From: Carnobacterium maltaromaticum DSM 20342
GTDB lineage: Bacteria > Bacillota > Bacilli > Lactobacillales > Carnobacteriaceae
DNA: 64,000 nt
Assembly (NCBI RefSeq): GCF_000744945.1
Contig: NZ_JQMX01000001.1
Span: 1,488,001-1,552,000 of the forward strand
Reading direction: 5' to 3'
The position numbers and the translations under genes were made by a program. Positions 40,595 to 50,204 of the stretch are shown piece after piece; position 1 is the first letter of the stretch; each line of letters opens with the position of its first letter. The notes under the pieces are model-generated. The model saw nothing but the letters and a program-made list of their open reading frames with translations, was not told the origin of the DNA and did no database searches.

Positions 40595-42400
40595 TTAAGC
40601 TTGCTCTCTAGCTTTTACCGTCATTTGTTTATTCATGTAATCTATTAATTCATACTGTCTCGCTTTTTTTTCTAATAACTCATAATCAGCATTGCTTAAA
40701 ATCACACGATCTTTGGCAAATGGTCGATTATTTTTAAAGGTAACTCGTTCTCGAAGATTAGCTGCCTCACCATTTAAAATAAAGTTCTCAATCTCAACTT
40801 GATTAATTTCATTTTTTAGCTTTTCTTCAATCATTTCTTGTTCTTGGTTTTCGTCAAAATCTTGATTTTCTTGGTTTATTTTTTTTGATAGGTCCCTATT
40901 AATCATCCAAGCATGTTCCAAGTACTGAACTTTACGAAATTGTTCGTTAAATTCAGCTGCTTCCATTTTTTTAGTTTTAAGCCAATTGGAAGTTTTTTTT
41001 GACTGCTTTTCCAATAAATTTAGTTCTGTTTCTAGGCTTTCATTCTCAACTAACTGTCCCTCATTTGTATTCACAAATTCCACTATGTCATTGTTTCCAT
41101 GTCCTAATTCTGTTTTTTCTTGTACTGCTTGAGATTCATTATTTTCATTAACTTTGATAGTTAATAAATTTAGTTCTTTTGATGGACTCTCATCAACCAT
41201 TTCGTTGCTTATTTTTTTAGTATTATCCAATTTAGATAACTCTAATTGACGAATTGTTCCTTCTAAACGTTGGCGCTCTGCTTCATGTTTTTGATTTTGT
41301 TGTGAAATAATTAAATTTAATTTTTTGACTTGTTGCTTTAATGTCGTTTCATTTTCAGTTATCCCTATCAAACGCTTATTCATTTCTACAAGCTCTTTTT
41401 TCAATGGCGATTCTATTTGTGTCTGTTTCGCTATCCTTGCAATAGAGTCTGTAACTAATTGGTCAACTTCTTCATTTGCTTTTTCCAACTTTGTTATTTT
41501 CTCCCTTAATTCTTGCAGTTCATTTTGCTCTTCTTGTTGTTTCACTTGATTACTTTTTTCATTTTGAAGTTCCATATTTGGTAGGAGCTGCTCCATTTTT
41601 ACCTTTAATAATTCGACTTGTTGCTCTAGACTACTCAAAAAACTAGCAATCTCTTTAGATTGCTTATCTAATTTTATTTTTTTATCTTTAGCATTGGTTA
41701 ATTGCTCACTGACTTGATCCACTTCAGATTGACAAGTATTCACTCTTTCTTCTAATTTCGAAACACTTGGTAAAGAATCCGCTAATTGACGTATTTCTTG
41801 ATCAATATTAACAACCGTTTCAGCTAATTTTATGGAACTTTCTTGATCTACAACAGGGATAGTCATCTCACTTAATTCTTGAAGTTGTAGCAGTTTTTTT
41901 GTAATTTTTTTTATTTCACTGTTCTTCCAATTGATTAATATATTCCCTTTTTGATCCACATTTTGTTGCATCAACGCTTTCCGAATACCACTGTCTAAAA
42001 ACTCTCCATCTTGATAAATAAAGCGAGTCACAAAGTTTAAAACTAAGACTACTTTATCGACTTCTTCCTTTAAAAATATTTGATAGACAATTAATTCAGG
42101 ATTTTCTTCATTAAATGTTCGGCTGTAATCATCTAAGACTTTCATTAATGACAATTTATTGGGTAATGGATGACATTCAATGACTATTTGTTTCACTAAA
42201 TCATTTATACTTGATACCCATTCAGAATTACGACCTAACTTACTTTTTCCAAAAAAACTTTTATTTTTCACTTCTGGTGCTAATTCTAAAATTACTTCTG
42301 GTAAAAAATCATTTTTATAAAAATAAACATTTTTATCTTCCGCGTTTACTTTAATTTTTTCCTGGCTAAATACTTTTATTTGAATATTTATTGCTTCCAA
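40595..42400 (-). CDS. 601-residue coiled-coil protein of unknown function
   Basis: I do not recognise this family. Residues about 1-165 look globular and alpha/beta, with KVNAEDKNVYFYKNDFLPEVI and a hydrophobic VDKVVLVLNFVTRFIYQDG strand. Residues about 175-400 are strongly helical and charged (Glu, Lys, Gln heptads), predicting a long coiled coil. A low-complexity Asn/Glu-rich stretch (about 400-455) leads to a second helical region (about 455-545), and the C-terminus has a compact segment FAKDRVILSNADYELLEKKARQYELIDY that may be a small helical domain. No signal peptide or membrane segment, so it is cytosolic. Own promoter (42499-42527), single gene, in an otherwise conserved backbone. It may be a structural or chromosome-associated factor; this is conjecture. 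Confidence 0.7.
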   Translation of the reverse strand: MEAINIQIKVFSQEKIKVNAEDKNVYFYKNDFLPEVILELAPEVKNKSFFGKSKLGRNSEWVSSINDLVKQIVIECHPLPNKLSLMKVLDDYSRTFNEENPELIVYQIFLKEEVDKVVLVLNFVTRFIYQDGEFLDSGIRKALMQQNVDQKGNILINWKNSEIKKITKKLLQLQELSEMTIPVVDQESSIKLAETVVNIDQEIRQLADSLPSVSKLEERVNTCQSEVDQVSEQLTNAKDKKIKLDKQSKEIASFLSSLEQQVELLKVKMEQLLPNMELQNEKSNQVKQQEEQNELQELREKITKLEKANEEVDQLVTDSIARIAKQTQIESPLKKELVEMNKRLIGITENETTLKQQVKKLNLIISQQNQKHEAERQRLEGTIRQLELSKLDNTKKISNEMVDESPSKELNLLTIKVNENNESQAVQEKTELGHGNNDIVEFVNTNEGQLVENESLETELNLLEKQSKKTSNWLKTKKMEAAEFNEQFRKVQYLEHAWMINRDLSKKINQENQDFDENQEQEMIEEKLKNEINQVEIENFILNGEAANLRERVTFKNNRPFAKDRVILSNADYELLEKKARQYELIDYMNKQMTVKAREQA

Positions 42401-42498
42401 TTTATTTTGGCTCCTTCTATAATTACCCTAATTTTTAAAATACTTATTTGGTACATATTTTTTATGTAGCTCTATTTCAACCACTAACAAAATGCTAT

Positions 42499-42527
42499 TC
42501 TATATAACCCTATCTATTTTACTTCAA
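42499..42527 (-). promoter_or_regulatory. Promoter of the coiled-coil gene
   Basis: Read leftward: TTGAAG, 17 bases, TATAGA, about 92 bp ahead of the start codon. Confidence 0.6.
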
Positions 42528-42657
42528 AAACAATGGTTGTTTTTTTCTATTTTTTCCACACAAAAAGAAATTTTCAAGATTAACCGACACTAATTTTTGA
42601 TTTTTAGTTAAATTTAGCATTTAGTTAACCTTTTTTAATTAATTTTCAAAAAATTTA

Positions 42658-42666
42658 TGCTATGAT
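42658..42666 (+). promoter_or_regulatory. Extended -10 promoter of murT-gatD
   Basis: TGCTATGAT about 60 bp upstream of the murT start codon. No strong -35 hexamer. Confidence 0.5.
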
Positions 42667-42725
42667 GTGAGAGACGATTTTTTAGATTATAGTATTTATT
42701 TGAATTTAATTTGGAGGTAGACAGT

Positions 42726-44075
42726 GTGAGTATACGTAGTTCATTTGCAATTATGGTTGGTAAAACGACAAGATGGGGGCTTCATACTTTTTTTAAAGGT
42801 GGCAGCAGTTTGCCTGGTATGATTACTCAAAAAATAGATCCTAATGTTTTGGGGGCCTTAGCTAAAGATTATGAAGTTGTTATTGTTACTGGGACAAACG
42901 GAAAGACTTTAACAACAGCACTAACCTTTCAAGTTTTAAAGCAAAAATATCCAAACATTATTACAAATCCAACTGGTGCAAATATGCAACAAGGGATTAT
43001 TTCAACCTTTTTAATGCATGATTCAGCGAATCAAAAGGATCAGAAAAAAATTGCTGTACTAGAAGTTGATGAAGCTAGTTTAGTTCATGTGACTAAGTAT
43101 ATTAAACCTAAAGCTATTCTTTTTACAAATGTTTTCCGAGACCAAATGGATCGTTTTGGAGAAATTTATACGATTTATCAAATGATGGTCGATGGCGCAG
43201 CTTTGGCACCAACTGCTAAAATTATTAGCAATGGTGATGCCCCTATTTTTAATTCATTAGACACTGTTAATGAACGTATTTACTTTGGCTTTGACGACCA
43301 ACCTGATGGAGAGTTGATGGCCCATTATAATACTGATGGAATTTTATGTCCACACTGTCAAAATATTCTTCATTATAAATTTATTACTTATAGTAATTTA
43401 GGGAAATACTACTGCCCTAATTGCGATTTCAAACGACCTGAGTTAACTTATCGCTTAACAAAAATGCTGAAAATGGACCACCAAAGTTCTAAATTTGAAA
43501 TTGATGGCGAAGCTTTTCAAATTAATGTTGGAGGGTTATATAATGTTTATAATGCACTATCAGCCTATTCAATTGGACGCCTATTTGATGTTTCCCCTGC
43601 TGAAATTAGAGCTGGTTTTAATTTAGCTGAAAAAGTATTTGGACGCCAAGAAGTAATTAAAATTGGCGAAAAAGAAATTACTATTAATTTAGTCAAAAAC
43701 CCAGTTGGATTGAACCAAATTTTAGAAATGATTGCTTTAGATCCAAGACCTTTTTCACTTGTTTCTATTTTAAATGCAAATTATGCTGATGGAATTGATG
43801 TTAGTTGGATTTGGGATGCAAATTATGAAAAAATAATGGAAATGGATATTAAACAATTTACAGTTAGTGGCGAACGCGTCAACGATATCGCTACGCGTTT
43901 GGAAGTAGCGGGTGTACCAAAAGATGAATTACAAGTTTTGCCTAATTTAAGTGATGTCATTAAAAGCTTTGAAAAAGCTCCAACTGAGCATATATACGTG
44001 TTGGCAACTTATACCGCCGTCCTACAACTGCGTAAAGAGTTAGCAGCTGCAGGCTACGTTAAGGAGGGAATGTAA
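42726..44075 (+). CDS. murT: Lipid II isoglutaminyl synthase subunit MurT
   Basis: A 449-residue Mur-ligase-like protein. The P-loop is VTGTNGKT; a Cys4 zinc ribbon (CPHCQ and CPNCDF) lies in the middle domain, a known MurT feature. C-terminal DUF1727 domain follows. With GatD it amidates the alpha-carboxylate of D-Glu in lipid II. Start is GTG at 42726 with GGAGGT seven bases upstream; this gives MSIRSSFAIM, the usual N-terminus. gatD follows after two bases. Confidence 0.95.
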   Translation: MSIRSSFAIMVGKTTRWGLHTFFKGGSSLPGMITQKIDPNVLGALAKDYEVVIVTGTNGKTLTTALTFQVLKQKYPNIITNPTGANMQQGIISTFLMHDSANQKDQKKIAVLEVDEASLVHVTKYIKPKAILFTNVFRDQMDRFGEIYTIYQMMVDGAALAPTAKIISNGDAPIFNSLDTVNERIYFGFDDQPDGELMAHYNTDGILCPHCQNILHYKFITYSNLGKYYCPNCDFKRPELTYRLTKMLKMDHQSSKFEIDGEAFQINVGGLYNVYNALSAYSIGRLFDVSPAEIRAGFNLAEKVFGRQEVIKIGEKEITINLVKNPVGLNQILEMIALDPRPFSLVSILNANYADGIDVSWIWDANYEKIMEMDIKQFTVSGERVNDIATRLEVAGVPKDELQVLPNLSDVIKSFEKAPTEHIYVLATYTAVLQLRKELAAAGYVKEGM

Positions 44076-44077
44076 CG

Positions 44078-44737
44078 ATGGAAGAATTAGCAGTTTGCCA
44101 TCTTTATGGTAATTTATTAAACACATATGGTGATAATGGCAACTTATTAATGTTAAATCATCGTGCCAAACAAATGGGCATCCATTTAAATACTGAAATT
44201 ATTAGTTTGAAGGATGATTTTGATCCGAAAAAATACGATCTTGTCTTCTTCGGTGGAGGTCAAGATTACGAGCAACTAATTGTCTCTCGTGATATTCAAT
44301 CAAAAAAAGCAGCTTTAACTGAGTATATTGAAGCTGGTGGAGTTACTTTAGCAATTTGTGGTGGTTACCAATTGTTAGGTCACTATTATATGGACGCTAG
44401 TGGCAATAAAATTGATGGAATCGGCGCCCTAGATCACTATACACTAAGCCAAGATAACAGTCGCTTTATTGGCGATATCATTATTAAGAATGAAGAGTTT
44501 GGCGAAACTTATGTTGGATTTGAAAACCATAATGGCATGACCTTTTTAGGTAAAGGCGAAAAACCTTTAGGGGTTGTTCAACAAGGAAAAGGCAATAATG
44601 GTGAAGATAAAACAGAGGGTGCTATCTATAAACAAACCTACTGTTCATACTTCCATGGTCCTTTACTTGTAAAAAATACGATTTTAGCTGATCGTTTGTT
44701 ACATGCAGCAATGGATCGAAAAAAACAAAAAAATTAA
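44078..44737 (+). CDS. gatD: Lipid II isoglutaminyl synthase glutamine amidotransferase subunit GatD
   Basis: A 219-residue class I glutaminase. Catalytic Cys94 is in LAICGGYQLLG and His193 in CSYFHGPLL. It supplies ammonia to MurT. It is translationally close to murT (two bases) and ends at a strong terminator, so the pair forms an operon. Confidence 0.96.
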   Translation: MEELAVCHLYGNLLNTYGDNGNLLMLNHRAKQMGIHLNTEIISLKDDFDPKKYDLVFFGGGQDYEQLIVSRDIQSKKAALTEYIEAGGVTLAICGGYQLLGHYYMDASGNKIDGIGALDHYTLSQDNSRFIGDIIIKNEEFGETYVGFENHNGMTFLGKGEKPLGVVQQGKGNNGEDKTEGAIYKQTYCSYFHGPLLVKNTILADRLLHAAMDRKKQKN

Positions 44738-44740
44738 CAA

Positions 44741-44780
44741 AAAACCAGACATTGAGTAAATTCAATGTCTGGCTTTTTAT
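44741..44780. terminator. Bidirectional terminator between gatD and the D,D-carboxypeptidase
   Basis: CCAGACATTGA pairs with TCAATGTCTGG, with A-run before and T-run after, between convergent genes. Confidence 0.88.
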
Positions 44781-44787
44781 TTCAGGA

Positions 44788-45654
44788 TTAATCAAAGTAT
44801 TTTTGTAGCAATTTATCCGCTTTTAAAAATCGTTCTTCAGAATTATTGGTGCCTAAGACAATGACTAGTAAGCGTTGCTCACCTTTACTGGCCGTTCCTA
44901 TATAACAGTAGCCTGCATCTTCTGTATAGCCTGTTTTAAGACCATCAACTTCAAAATCATGCTGGTTGCTGGTTAGCAAACCATTCGTTGAATCAATTAT
45001 TCCTCCTGTACTTAAAGTCCAACTTGCCGCGCGAGTCTGCTCTAAAACCTGTGGATAATCTGTCACTAGCGCTTTTGCTAAAATAGCCAAATCTTTTGCT
45101 GTTGCCACGGATTCTCCTTTTTCAGTCGGAAGACCGCTAGAACTAGTAAAATTAGTTTTCTTTGAAAGTTTTAACTCTTGGGCTTTTTGGTTCATTTGTT
45201 GAATGAATTCATTTTCTCCTCCCAAACGATTTCCTAAGGCCTCTGCTGCATCGTTAGCTGACATAACCATTGCAGCAGCCATTAAGTCAGCGACTGACCA
45301 TTGACTCTTTTCATCAGCTGTTATACTTCGTAAGCTAACAGCCTGGCTATCGTTTAAGTAAGGCAATTCCAATTCCTCTGATGAATTCAACTGATTATTT
45401 TCTAGCGCTTCATATGTTAAATAAATCGTCATTAACTTAGTTAAACTGGCTAAAGGTCTAGCTTTATTTGGATTTTTTTGATATAAAACTTTTTGATTAT
45501 TAAGGTCAACTACAAGTTCACTGGTTTCTCCTATTTTGGTTTTACTTCCTTGATTTAATTGTTTTCCATATATACCTAGTAAATAAAAACTCAAACTAAT
45601 AATTGCGACTAATATAGCTAACACATACAGAATTCGTTTCTTATTTTTTATCAA
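44788..45654 (-). CDS. D-alanyl-D-alanine carboxypeptidase (serine peptidase S11)
   Basis: A 288-residue membrane-anchored penicillin-binding protein. One N-terminal helix (about 5-27) precedes the domain. Motifs: SLTK (SxxK), SAND (SxN) and KTGYT (KTG). It lacks the C-terminal PBP5-type domain, so it is a short DacC-like form; it would trim pentapeptides of peptidoglycan. Start is inferred as TTG at 45652-45654 with GAGGTG six bases upstream; the ATG six codons earlier has no ribosome binding site. The terminal gene of its unit. Confidence 0.9.
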   Translation of the reverse strand: MIKNKKRILYVLAILVAIISLSFYLLGIYGKQLNQGSKTKIGETSELVVDLNNQKVLYQKNPNKARPLASLTKLMTIYLTYEALENNQLNSSEELELPYLNDSQAVSLRSITADEKSQWSVADLMAAAMVMSANDAAEALGNRLGGENEFIQQMNQKAQELKLSKKTNFTSSSGLPTEKGESVATAKDLAILAKALVTDYPQVLEQTRAASWTLSTGGIIDSTNGLLTSNQHDFEVDGLKTGYTEDAGYCYIGTASKGEQRLLVIVLGTNNSEERFLKADKLLQKYFD

Positions 45655-45831
45655 TTCCTTCACCTCAGACATAGCTTAACGCAATTATCTGAACTTTAAG
45701 AACATCCTTTCTTAATAAAACAAGTTATAAAACGATTTTTTTTCTTAATAATCAGTTTTTCCAAATTAAAAATAGCTAAAAATCTAAGACACTTGCCTCT
45801 TGATTTCCAGCTATTTATTAGTTAATTTAAT

Positions 45832-46794
45832 TTAGCGATTCGCTTTACCTGGAGTTGATGCAATAATTTGCAAATGACCATCAATTTCCCAAGCTTTAAT
45901 ATCATTTGGCAAAATAAAATGAGTGCCTTTACTAATTTCATAACTTGCGCCATCAGCTAGATTTAGAAAACCACTGCCTTCTAAAACACTTACCAAAGTA
46001 TACGGAGCCGTCGCCATAAATTCAGCTCTACCTTTAATATCCCATTGATACACATCAAAGAAATCCGTTTCAACATATGTTGTAATCTCCACATTGCCTT
46101 TATTGATTGTTTCAACATGTAGTACTGGATCAATATGTGGTACTGTTGTAACATCAACAGATTGTTGAATATGAAGTTCACGAGGTTGACCACTATCATC
46201 TTTACGATCATAATCATAAACTCGGTAGGTTGTATCACTACTTTGCTGAGTTTCTAAAATCATAATACCAGCACCAATTGCATGAATCGTTCCACTTGGT
46301 ACATGGAAAAAGTCGCCTTTATTGACTTTAATACGACGTAATAAATGATCCCACTGACCCTCACGAATCATTGTTTCCAATTCTGCTTTTGTTTTCGCAT
46401 GATGACCATAAATAATCTCAGCACCTTCATCAGCTTCAATCACATACCAACATTCCGTTTTACCTAATTCTCCCTCATGAGCTAGTCCATAAGCATCATC
46501 TGGATGCACTTGAACTGATAAATCATCGGCAGCATCTAAAATTTTGGTTAAAAGAGGAAATACATCACCTGCAACATTTCCAAAAACCTCACGATGCTGT
46601 TCCCAGACCTCAGCCAATGTCAGACCTTTTAAAGGACCATTTTTAACTACACTAGGGCCATTAGGATGAGCACTAATTGCCCAACATTCCCCCACCTTAT
46701 CACTTGGAATTGCGTAGCCAAAAACATCCTTTAATTTTGTTCCACCCCAGATTTTTTCTTGTAAAACTGCTTCTAAAAATAACGGTTCAGTCAT
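45832..46794 (-). CDS. manA: Class I mannose-6-phosphate isomerase
   Basis: A 320-residue cupin enzyme that interconverts mannose 6-phosphate and fructose 6-phosphate. Zinc ligands lie in VQVHPDD and GECWAISAHP/KTECWYVIEADEGAEIIYGHH, the catalytic region has HVPSGTIHAIGAG. Start ATG at 46792-46794 is preceded by AGGAGG. Longer in-frame starts run through repeat copy E and are not real. The repeat ends two bases before the ribosome binding site. Confidence 0.94.
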   Translation of the reverse strand: MTEPLFLEAVLQEKIWGGTKLKDVFGYAIPSDKVGECWAISAHPNGPSVVKNGPLKGLTLAEVWEQHREVFGNVAGDVFPLLTKILDAADDLSVQVHPDDAYGLAHEGELGKTECWYVIEADEGAEIIYGHHAKTKAELETMIREGQWDHLLRRIKVNKGDFFHVPSGTIHAIGAGIMILETQQSSDTTYRVYDYDRKDDSGQPRELHIQQSVDVTTVPHIDPVLHVETINKGNVEITTYVETDFFDVYQWDIKGRAEFMATAPYTLVSVLEGSGFLNLADGASYEISKGTHFILPNDIKAWEIDGHLQIIASTPGKANR

Positions 46795-46807
46795 TGTTTT
46801 CCTCCTA

Positions 46808-46926
46808 AATAAAAAGTTTGTTGAGTCGGGTAGCTCCGGCAAGAAAATAGGGAAAATTGATGTGGCGCTTTTTGCCACCTCGAATTTTCATCTTTTTCTC
46901 GAGGAGTTGACTCATAAGAACTAGCC
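46808..46926 (-). repeat. 119-bp palindromic repeat, copy E, upstream of manA
   Basis: Central stem GTGGC/GCCAC replaces AGGAC/GTCCT, with three base pairs changed on both sides. A second hairpin, CCTCGA/TCGAGG, is perfect in this copy. Its end lies directly before the manA ribosome binding site. Confidence 0.9.
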
Positions 46927-46953
46927 TTAATAAAAAGTTTGTTGAGTCACCTA
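46927..46953 (-). repeat. Partial end of a further repeat unit after copy E
   Basis: TAATAAAAAGTTTGTTGAGTC repeats the gene-proximal end of the element right after copy E, as if a second head-to-tail unit was lost. A similar remnant follows copy G3. Confidence 0.8.
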
Positions 46954-47081
46954 ATTCTATCAAAAGCTCATTGCCTTCATTAAAATTCGCATGTTCAGCT
47001 TTCCTCTAACACGCTATCTATTTTACCATATCTGAAAGCGATTCACGCAAAAAAACAAAAAAACTATAATTTGTCTTATTT

Positions 47082-48116
47082 TTAATTAGTTTGTCCTTCT
47101 TCTAGCTCTCGAATATAGACATCTAATAACTCGTTTCTACGTTTCAAATAGTGCGGAGTATCATTTTGCAAATGCAATCGGTTAGATAAAAAAACAAAAC
47201 CTTCTTTTTTGATCATATCCAAAAAGATAAATGTTCCTGTAAAACCACTATGAAATAAATAACGTTTAGGATGACTTTTATCACCTGAGCTAAGGAAATC
47301 CCAGCCCAATGAACGATTCAAGTTACCTGTTGGAGTCCAATCTTGCTTTAATTTCTCGACGGTCTCTTTTTTTAGTAATCTGACTCCATCTAATTCTCCG
47401 TCATTTAATAGCATTTGGCTAAAGCGACTAACATCTTCAATAGTTGAAAAAAGTCCTGCACTCCCACAGTTAGGACGAAGAGTAAAAGCTTTAGGATCAT
47501 GAACAACACCTCGAATTATTCCACGAGTTGGATGGTTCTCGGTCGGAGCACAGCTTAGGGGATCTGTAGGTTCAAAAACCGTATTGCTCAATTTTAATGG
47601 CCCCGAAACTCTTTCTTGAAATACTAAAGCTAAATTTTTTTTTGTACATTCTTCAACAATAAAACCTAATAAAATCATACTTGTATCTGTATAAACGACT
47701 TTCTTTCCAAAATCAGGACCAATGGATAGATGTAACATAGCCTCTTTTAATTCTCCCGCTGTTAACTGATCTCGATTTTCAATAAACCCATTTAAGGCAG
47801 AGGTATGAGTTAATAAATGTTGAATTGTTACACTTGGTTCACTAAAGGTTGGTAAATACAAAGAGACACTATCTGTTAAGTTTAATTTTCCAGCTTCCCA
47901 TAATTGTAAAATTAGCGTTGTTGTCATCAACACCTTGGTCACTGAAGCTAAATCATAAAGTTGATTGTCTCTAATTTGTTCTTTTACAGGATAAACAGCT
48001 ACATTTCCAGTTCGATAACTATTTTTTTCTATTGGGTTTATAAAAGCAAAACTTGCTCCTGGAAATATTTCTTCCTGAATAAACTCAGAAATTAAGGCTT
48101 GTGTTTTTGGATACAT
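47082..48116 (-). CDS. Beta-lactamase-family serine hydrolase
   Basis: A 344-residue cytosolic (no signal peptide) protein of the serine beta-lactamase-like family (PF00144). Motifs: SVTK (SxxK), YTDTS in place of YxN, and HSGFTG for the KTG position. TIQHLLTHTSAL is typical. Such proteins are esterases, D-peptidases or of unknown function; substrate not deducible. Confidence 0.88.
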   Translation of the reverse strand: MYPKTQALISEFIQEEIFPGASFAFINPIEKNSYRTGNVAVYPVKEQIRDNQLYDLASVTKVLMTTTLILQLWEAGKLNLTDSVSLYLPTFSEPSVTIQHLLTHTSALNGFIENRDQLTAGELKEAMLHLSIGPDFGKKVVYTDTSMILLGFIVEECTKKNLALVFQERVSGPLKLSNTVFEPTDPLSCAPTENHPTRGIIRGVVHDPKAFTLRPNCGSAGLFSTIEDVSRFSQMLLNDGELDGVRLLKKETVEKLKQDWTPTGNLNRSLGWDFLSSGDKSHPKRYLFHSGFTGTFIFLDMIKKEGFVFLSNRLHLQNDTPHYLKRRNELLDVYIRELEEGQTN

Positions 48117-48210
48117 AAGACTACACTCTCTTTCTATTCTATCTTAATTAGTATACCAAAATTTTTGTTCTTTCCAACATTTTTCCAGTCATTTATTGGT
48201 TAATTATTTG

Positions 48211-49167
48211 TTAAATTCCACAGTTTTTCATAGTCTCTTTTATCGCAGCAACAGAATGCTTTAAAGCTTCTGTTTCAATTTTATCTAGCGGCAATTCTAA
48301 TTGTTCTTCAATCCCATTTTTCCCTATTATACAAGGCAAACTAAAGGCAACATCTCTTTGATACCCGTATGCATTAGTAACGGTTGTAGAAACTGGATAA
48401 ATACTTCGTTCGTTTAATACTACAGCTCGCACTAATGCAACTGTAGCTTGAGCAATCCCTGCATTTGTCCAACCTTTAGCGTTTAGAACATCATAAGCTG
48501 TTTTAACAACTGCCCCTTGAATATTTTTATAACTTAATGAATTACTCCCTTTAAACGCAAGTTCATCAGCTTTAAAGCCTTCAATTGATACGCGACTTAA
48601 AACTGGAAAGGCTGTTAACCCATGCTCGCCCATCATGATTCCCGATATACTTTTTGGATCCACTTGATAATTTTCAGCAAGTATTTGTCTAAAACGAGCA
48701 GAATCAAGCATCGTACCTGTTCCAAAAATCCGACCTTTAGCATAGTTGAATTCGTTTTCAGCTAAATATACCATTGAATCTAAAGGATTAGTGATAAGTA
48801 TGAGTACAGCTTCTTTTGTATATTCAGTAACTCGCGTCATAATCTCTCTTAAAACAGTTGCGTTTTGCATAGCCAATTGGCTACGATCAGGCATCAATTC
48901 GCCAGTATTTGGTACAATACTCGGTCCAGCCGCACAGATAATAACGGTTGCATCTTGACAATCCTCATAACTGCCAGCATAGATTTCTGGATTTGCTTGT
49001 GAATGAAACGCTGCTGCATGTCGATGATCCAACGCTTCGCCTTCTGCTACTTTGTCTTGGCTATCAATTAAAGCAATTTTAGCAAAAAGTTGCAAATGTA
49101 AAACTTCTGTCAAAACTTGCGAGCCTACATGTCCGACTCCAATGATAACTAACTTATTTTGGTTCAT
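48211..49167 (-). CDS. L-2-hydroxyacid/lactate dehydrogenase family (L-HicDH-like)
   Basis: A 318-residue NAD-dependent dehydrogenase with GVGHVGSQV glycine motif and the acidic LIDSQ residue that selects NAD. Catalytic Arg in MPDRSQ, Asp in LDSARF, His in GEHGLTAF. The active-site loop and overall sequence are nearer to L-2-hydroxyisocaproate dehydrogenases than to true LdhA, so it may reduce branched 2-oxoacids. This is inference from motif differences. Confidence 0.82.
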   Translation of the reverse strand: MNQNKLVIIGVGHVGSQVLTEVLHLQLFAKIALIDSQDKVAEGEALDHRHAAAFHSQANPEIYAGSYEDCQDATVIICAAGPSIVPNTGELMPDRSQLAMQNATVLREIMTRVTEYTKEAVLILITNPLDSMVYLAENEFNYAKGRIFGTGTMLDSARFRQILAENYQVDPKSISGIMMGEHGLTAFPVLSRVSIEGFKADELAFKGSNSLSYKNIQGAVVKTAYDVLNAKGWTNAGIAQATVALVRAVVLNERSIYPVSTTVTNAYGYQRDVAFSLPCIIGKNGIEEQLELPLDKIETEALKHSVAAIKETMKNCGI

Positions 49168-49284
49168 TCATATCCCTCCAATTTTACTTTCTATCTTACC
49201 ACTAATTAGTCTTAAATCAACAAAAGTTCAGTAAAAAAGAATCACCTAAATTAAGGTTTACGAGTATAGGTACGCTAAATCGTA

Positions 49285-49293
49285 TGGTATAAT
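49285..49293 (+). promoter_or_regulatory. Extended -10 promoter of map
   Basis: TGGTATAAT, a perfect -10 with the TGn extension, about 120 bp upstream of the map start codon. No clear -35. Confidence 0.6.
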
Positions 49294-49414
49294 AATATGC
49301 AGTTGTTTTATGATTTAAGCAAATACTTCTTTTATGAGTCAGACACATTACTCTATACTTTAAACGCTTTTCAATATACAGATATAAGTACATTAACTTT
49401 TAAGGAGTGTCAAA

Positions 49415-50167
49415 ATGGTTACATTAAAATCTCAAAGAGAAATTGAACAAATGAAGGAATCTGGAAAAATTTTAGCCGGTATTCATCAACAATTAAGAAC
49501 CTTTATCAAACCTGGTATTACAACAAATCAAATCAATCAATTTGTTCAAAATAAAATTGAAGATAAAGGAGCAATAGCAGCACAAATTGGTTTTGAAAAT
49601 TATGAATATGCGACATGTATTAGTGTAAATGATGAAATTTGCCACGGTTTTCCTTCTGATTATGTCCTGAAATCTGGTGATCTTGTCAAGGTTGATTTTT
49701 GCGTTGATCTATTAGGCGCTATTTCTGACAGTTGTTGGACATATGCTGTCGGGGAATTATCAAACGAACACCTAGAATTAATGGCAGTGACTCAAGAAGC
49801 TTTGAGATTAGGGATTGAGCAAGCCAAAATTGGTAATCGCGTCGGTGACATTAGCCATGCCATTCAAAGTTATGCGGAATCTAAAGGATATGGTGTCGTT
49901 CGAGACTTTCTTGCTCATGGTATTGGTCCAACAATTCATGAAGAACCTTTCTTTTCACACTATGGTCAAGCGGGTAAAGGCTTACGCTTAAAAGAAGGTA
50001 TGACGATTACCATTGAGCCTATGATTACTACAGGAACATGGAAGATGGACATAGATTCAAATAGCTGGACTGCTCGAACAATTGATGGAAGCTATTGTGC
50101 TCAATATGAGCATTCTCTCGCAATTACGAAAGAAGGACCCGTTATTTTGACAAAACAAGAGAGTTAG
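49415..50167 (+). CDS. map: Methionine aminopeptidase type I
   Basis: A 250-residue metalloprotease that removes N-terminal methionine. Metal ligands: Asp in VKVDFCVDL and SDSCW, His in FLAHGIGPTIHEEP, Glu in ITIEPMI and the last Glu in QYEHSLAIT. N-terminal SH3-binding extension is absent. It is not adjacent to secY/adk here; an additional or relocated map copy is possible. AAGGAG ribosome binding site. Confidence 0.94.
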   Translation: MVTLKSQREIEQMKESGKILAGIHQQLRTFIKPGITTNQINQFVQNKIEDKGAIAAQIGFENYEYATCISVNDEICHGFPSDYVLKSGDLVKVDFCVDLLGAISDSCWTYAVGELSNEHLELMAVTQEALRLGIEQAKIGNRVGDISHAIQSYAESKGYGVVRDFLAHGIGPTIHEEPFFSHYGQAGKGLRLKEGMTITIEPMITTGTWKMDIDSNSWTARTIDGSYCAQYEHSLAITKEGPVILTKQES

Positions 50168-50196
50168 AGAAAATTTCTCTAACTCTCTTGTTTTTC
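50154..50196. terminator. Bidirectional terminator overlapping the map stop codon
   Basis: CAAGAGAGTTAGAGAAA pairs perfectly with TTTCTCTAACTCTCTTG followed by T residues. It lies between convergent map and the VOC gene. Confidence 0.88.
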
Positions 50197-50204
50197 TATT
50201 TACT

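Noticed and set aside
46795..46878. N-terminal extension of manA through the repeat.
   Set aside because: The extension is translated repeat sequence; the ATG at 46794 has a perfect AGGAGG and yields the family's N-terminus.
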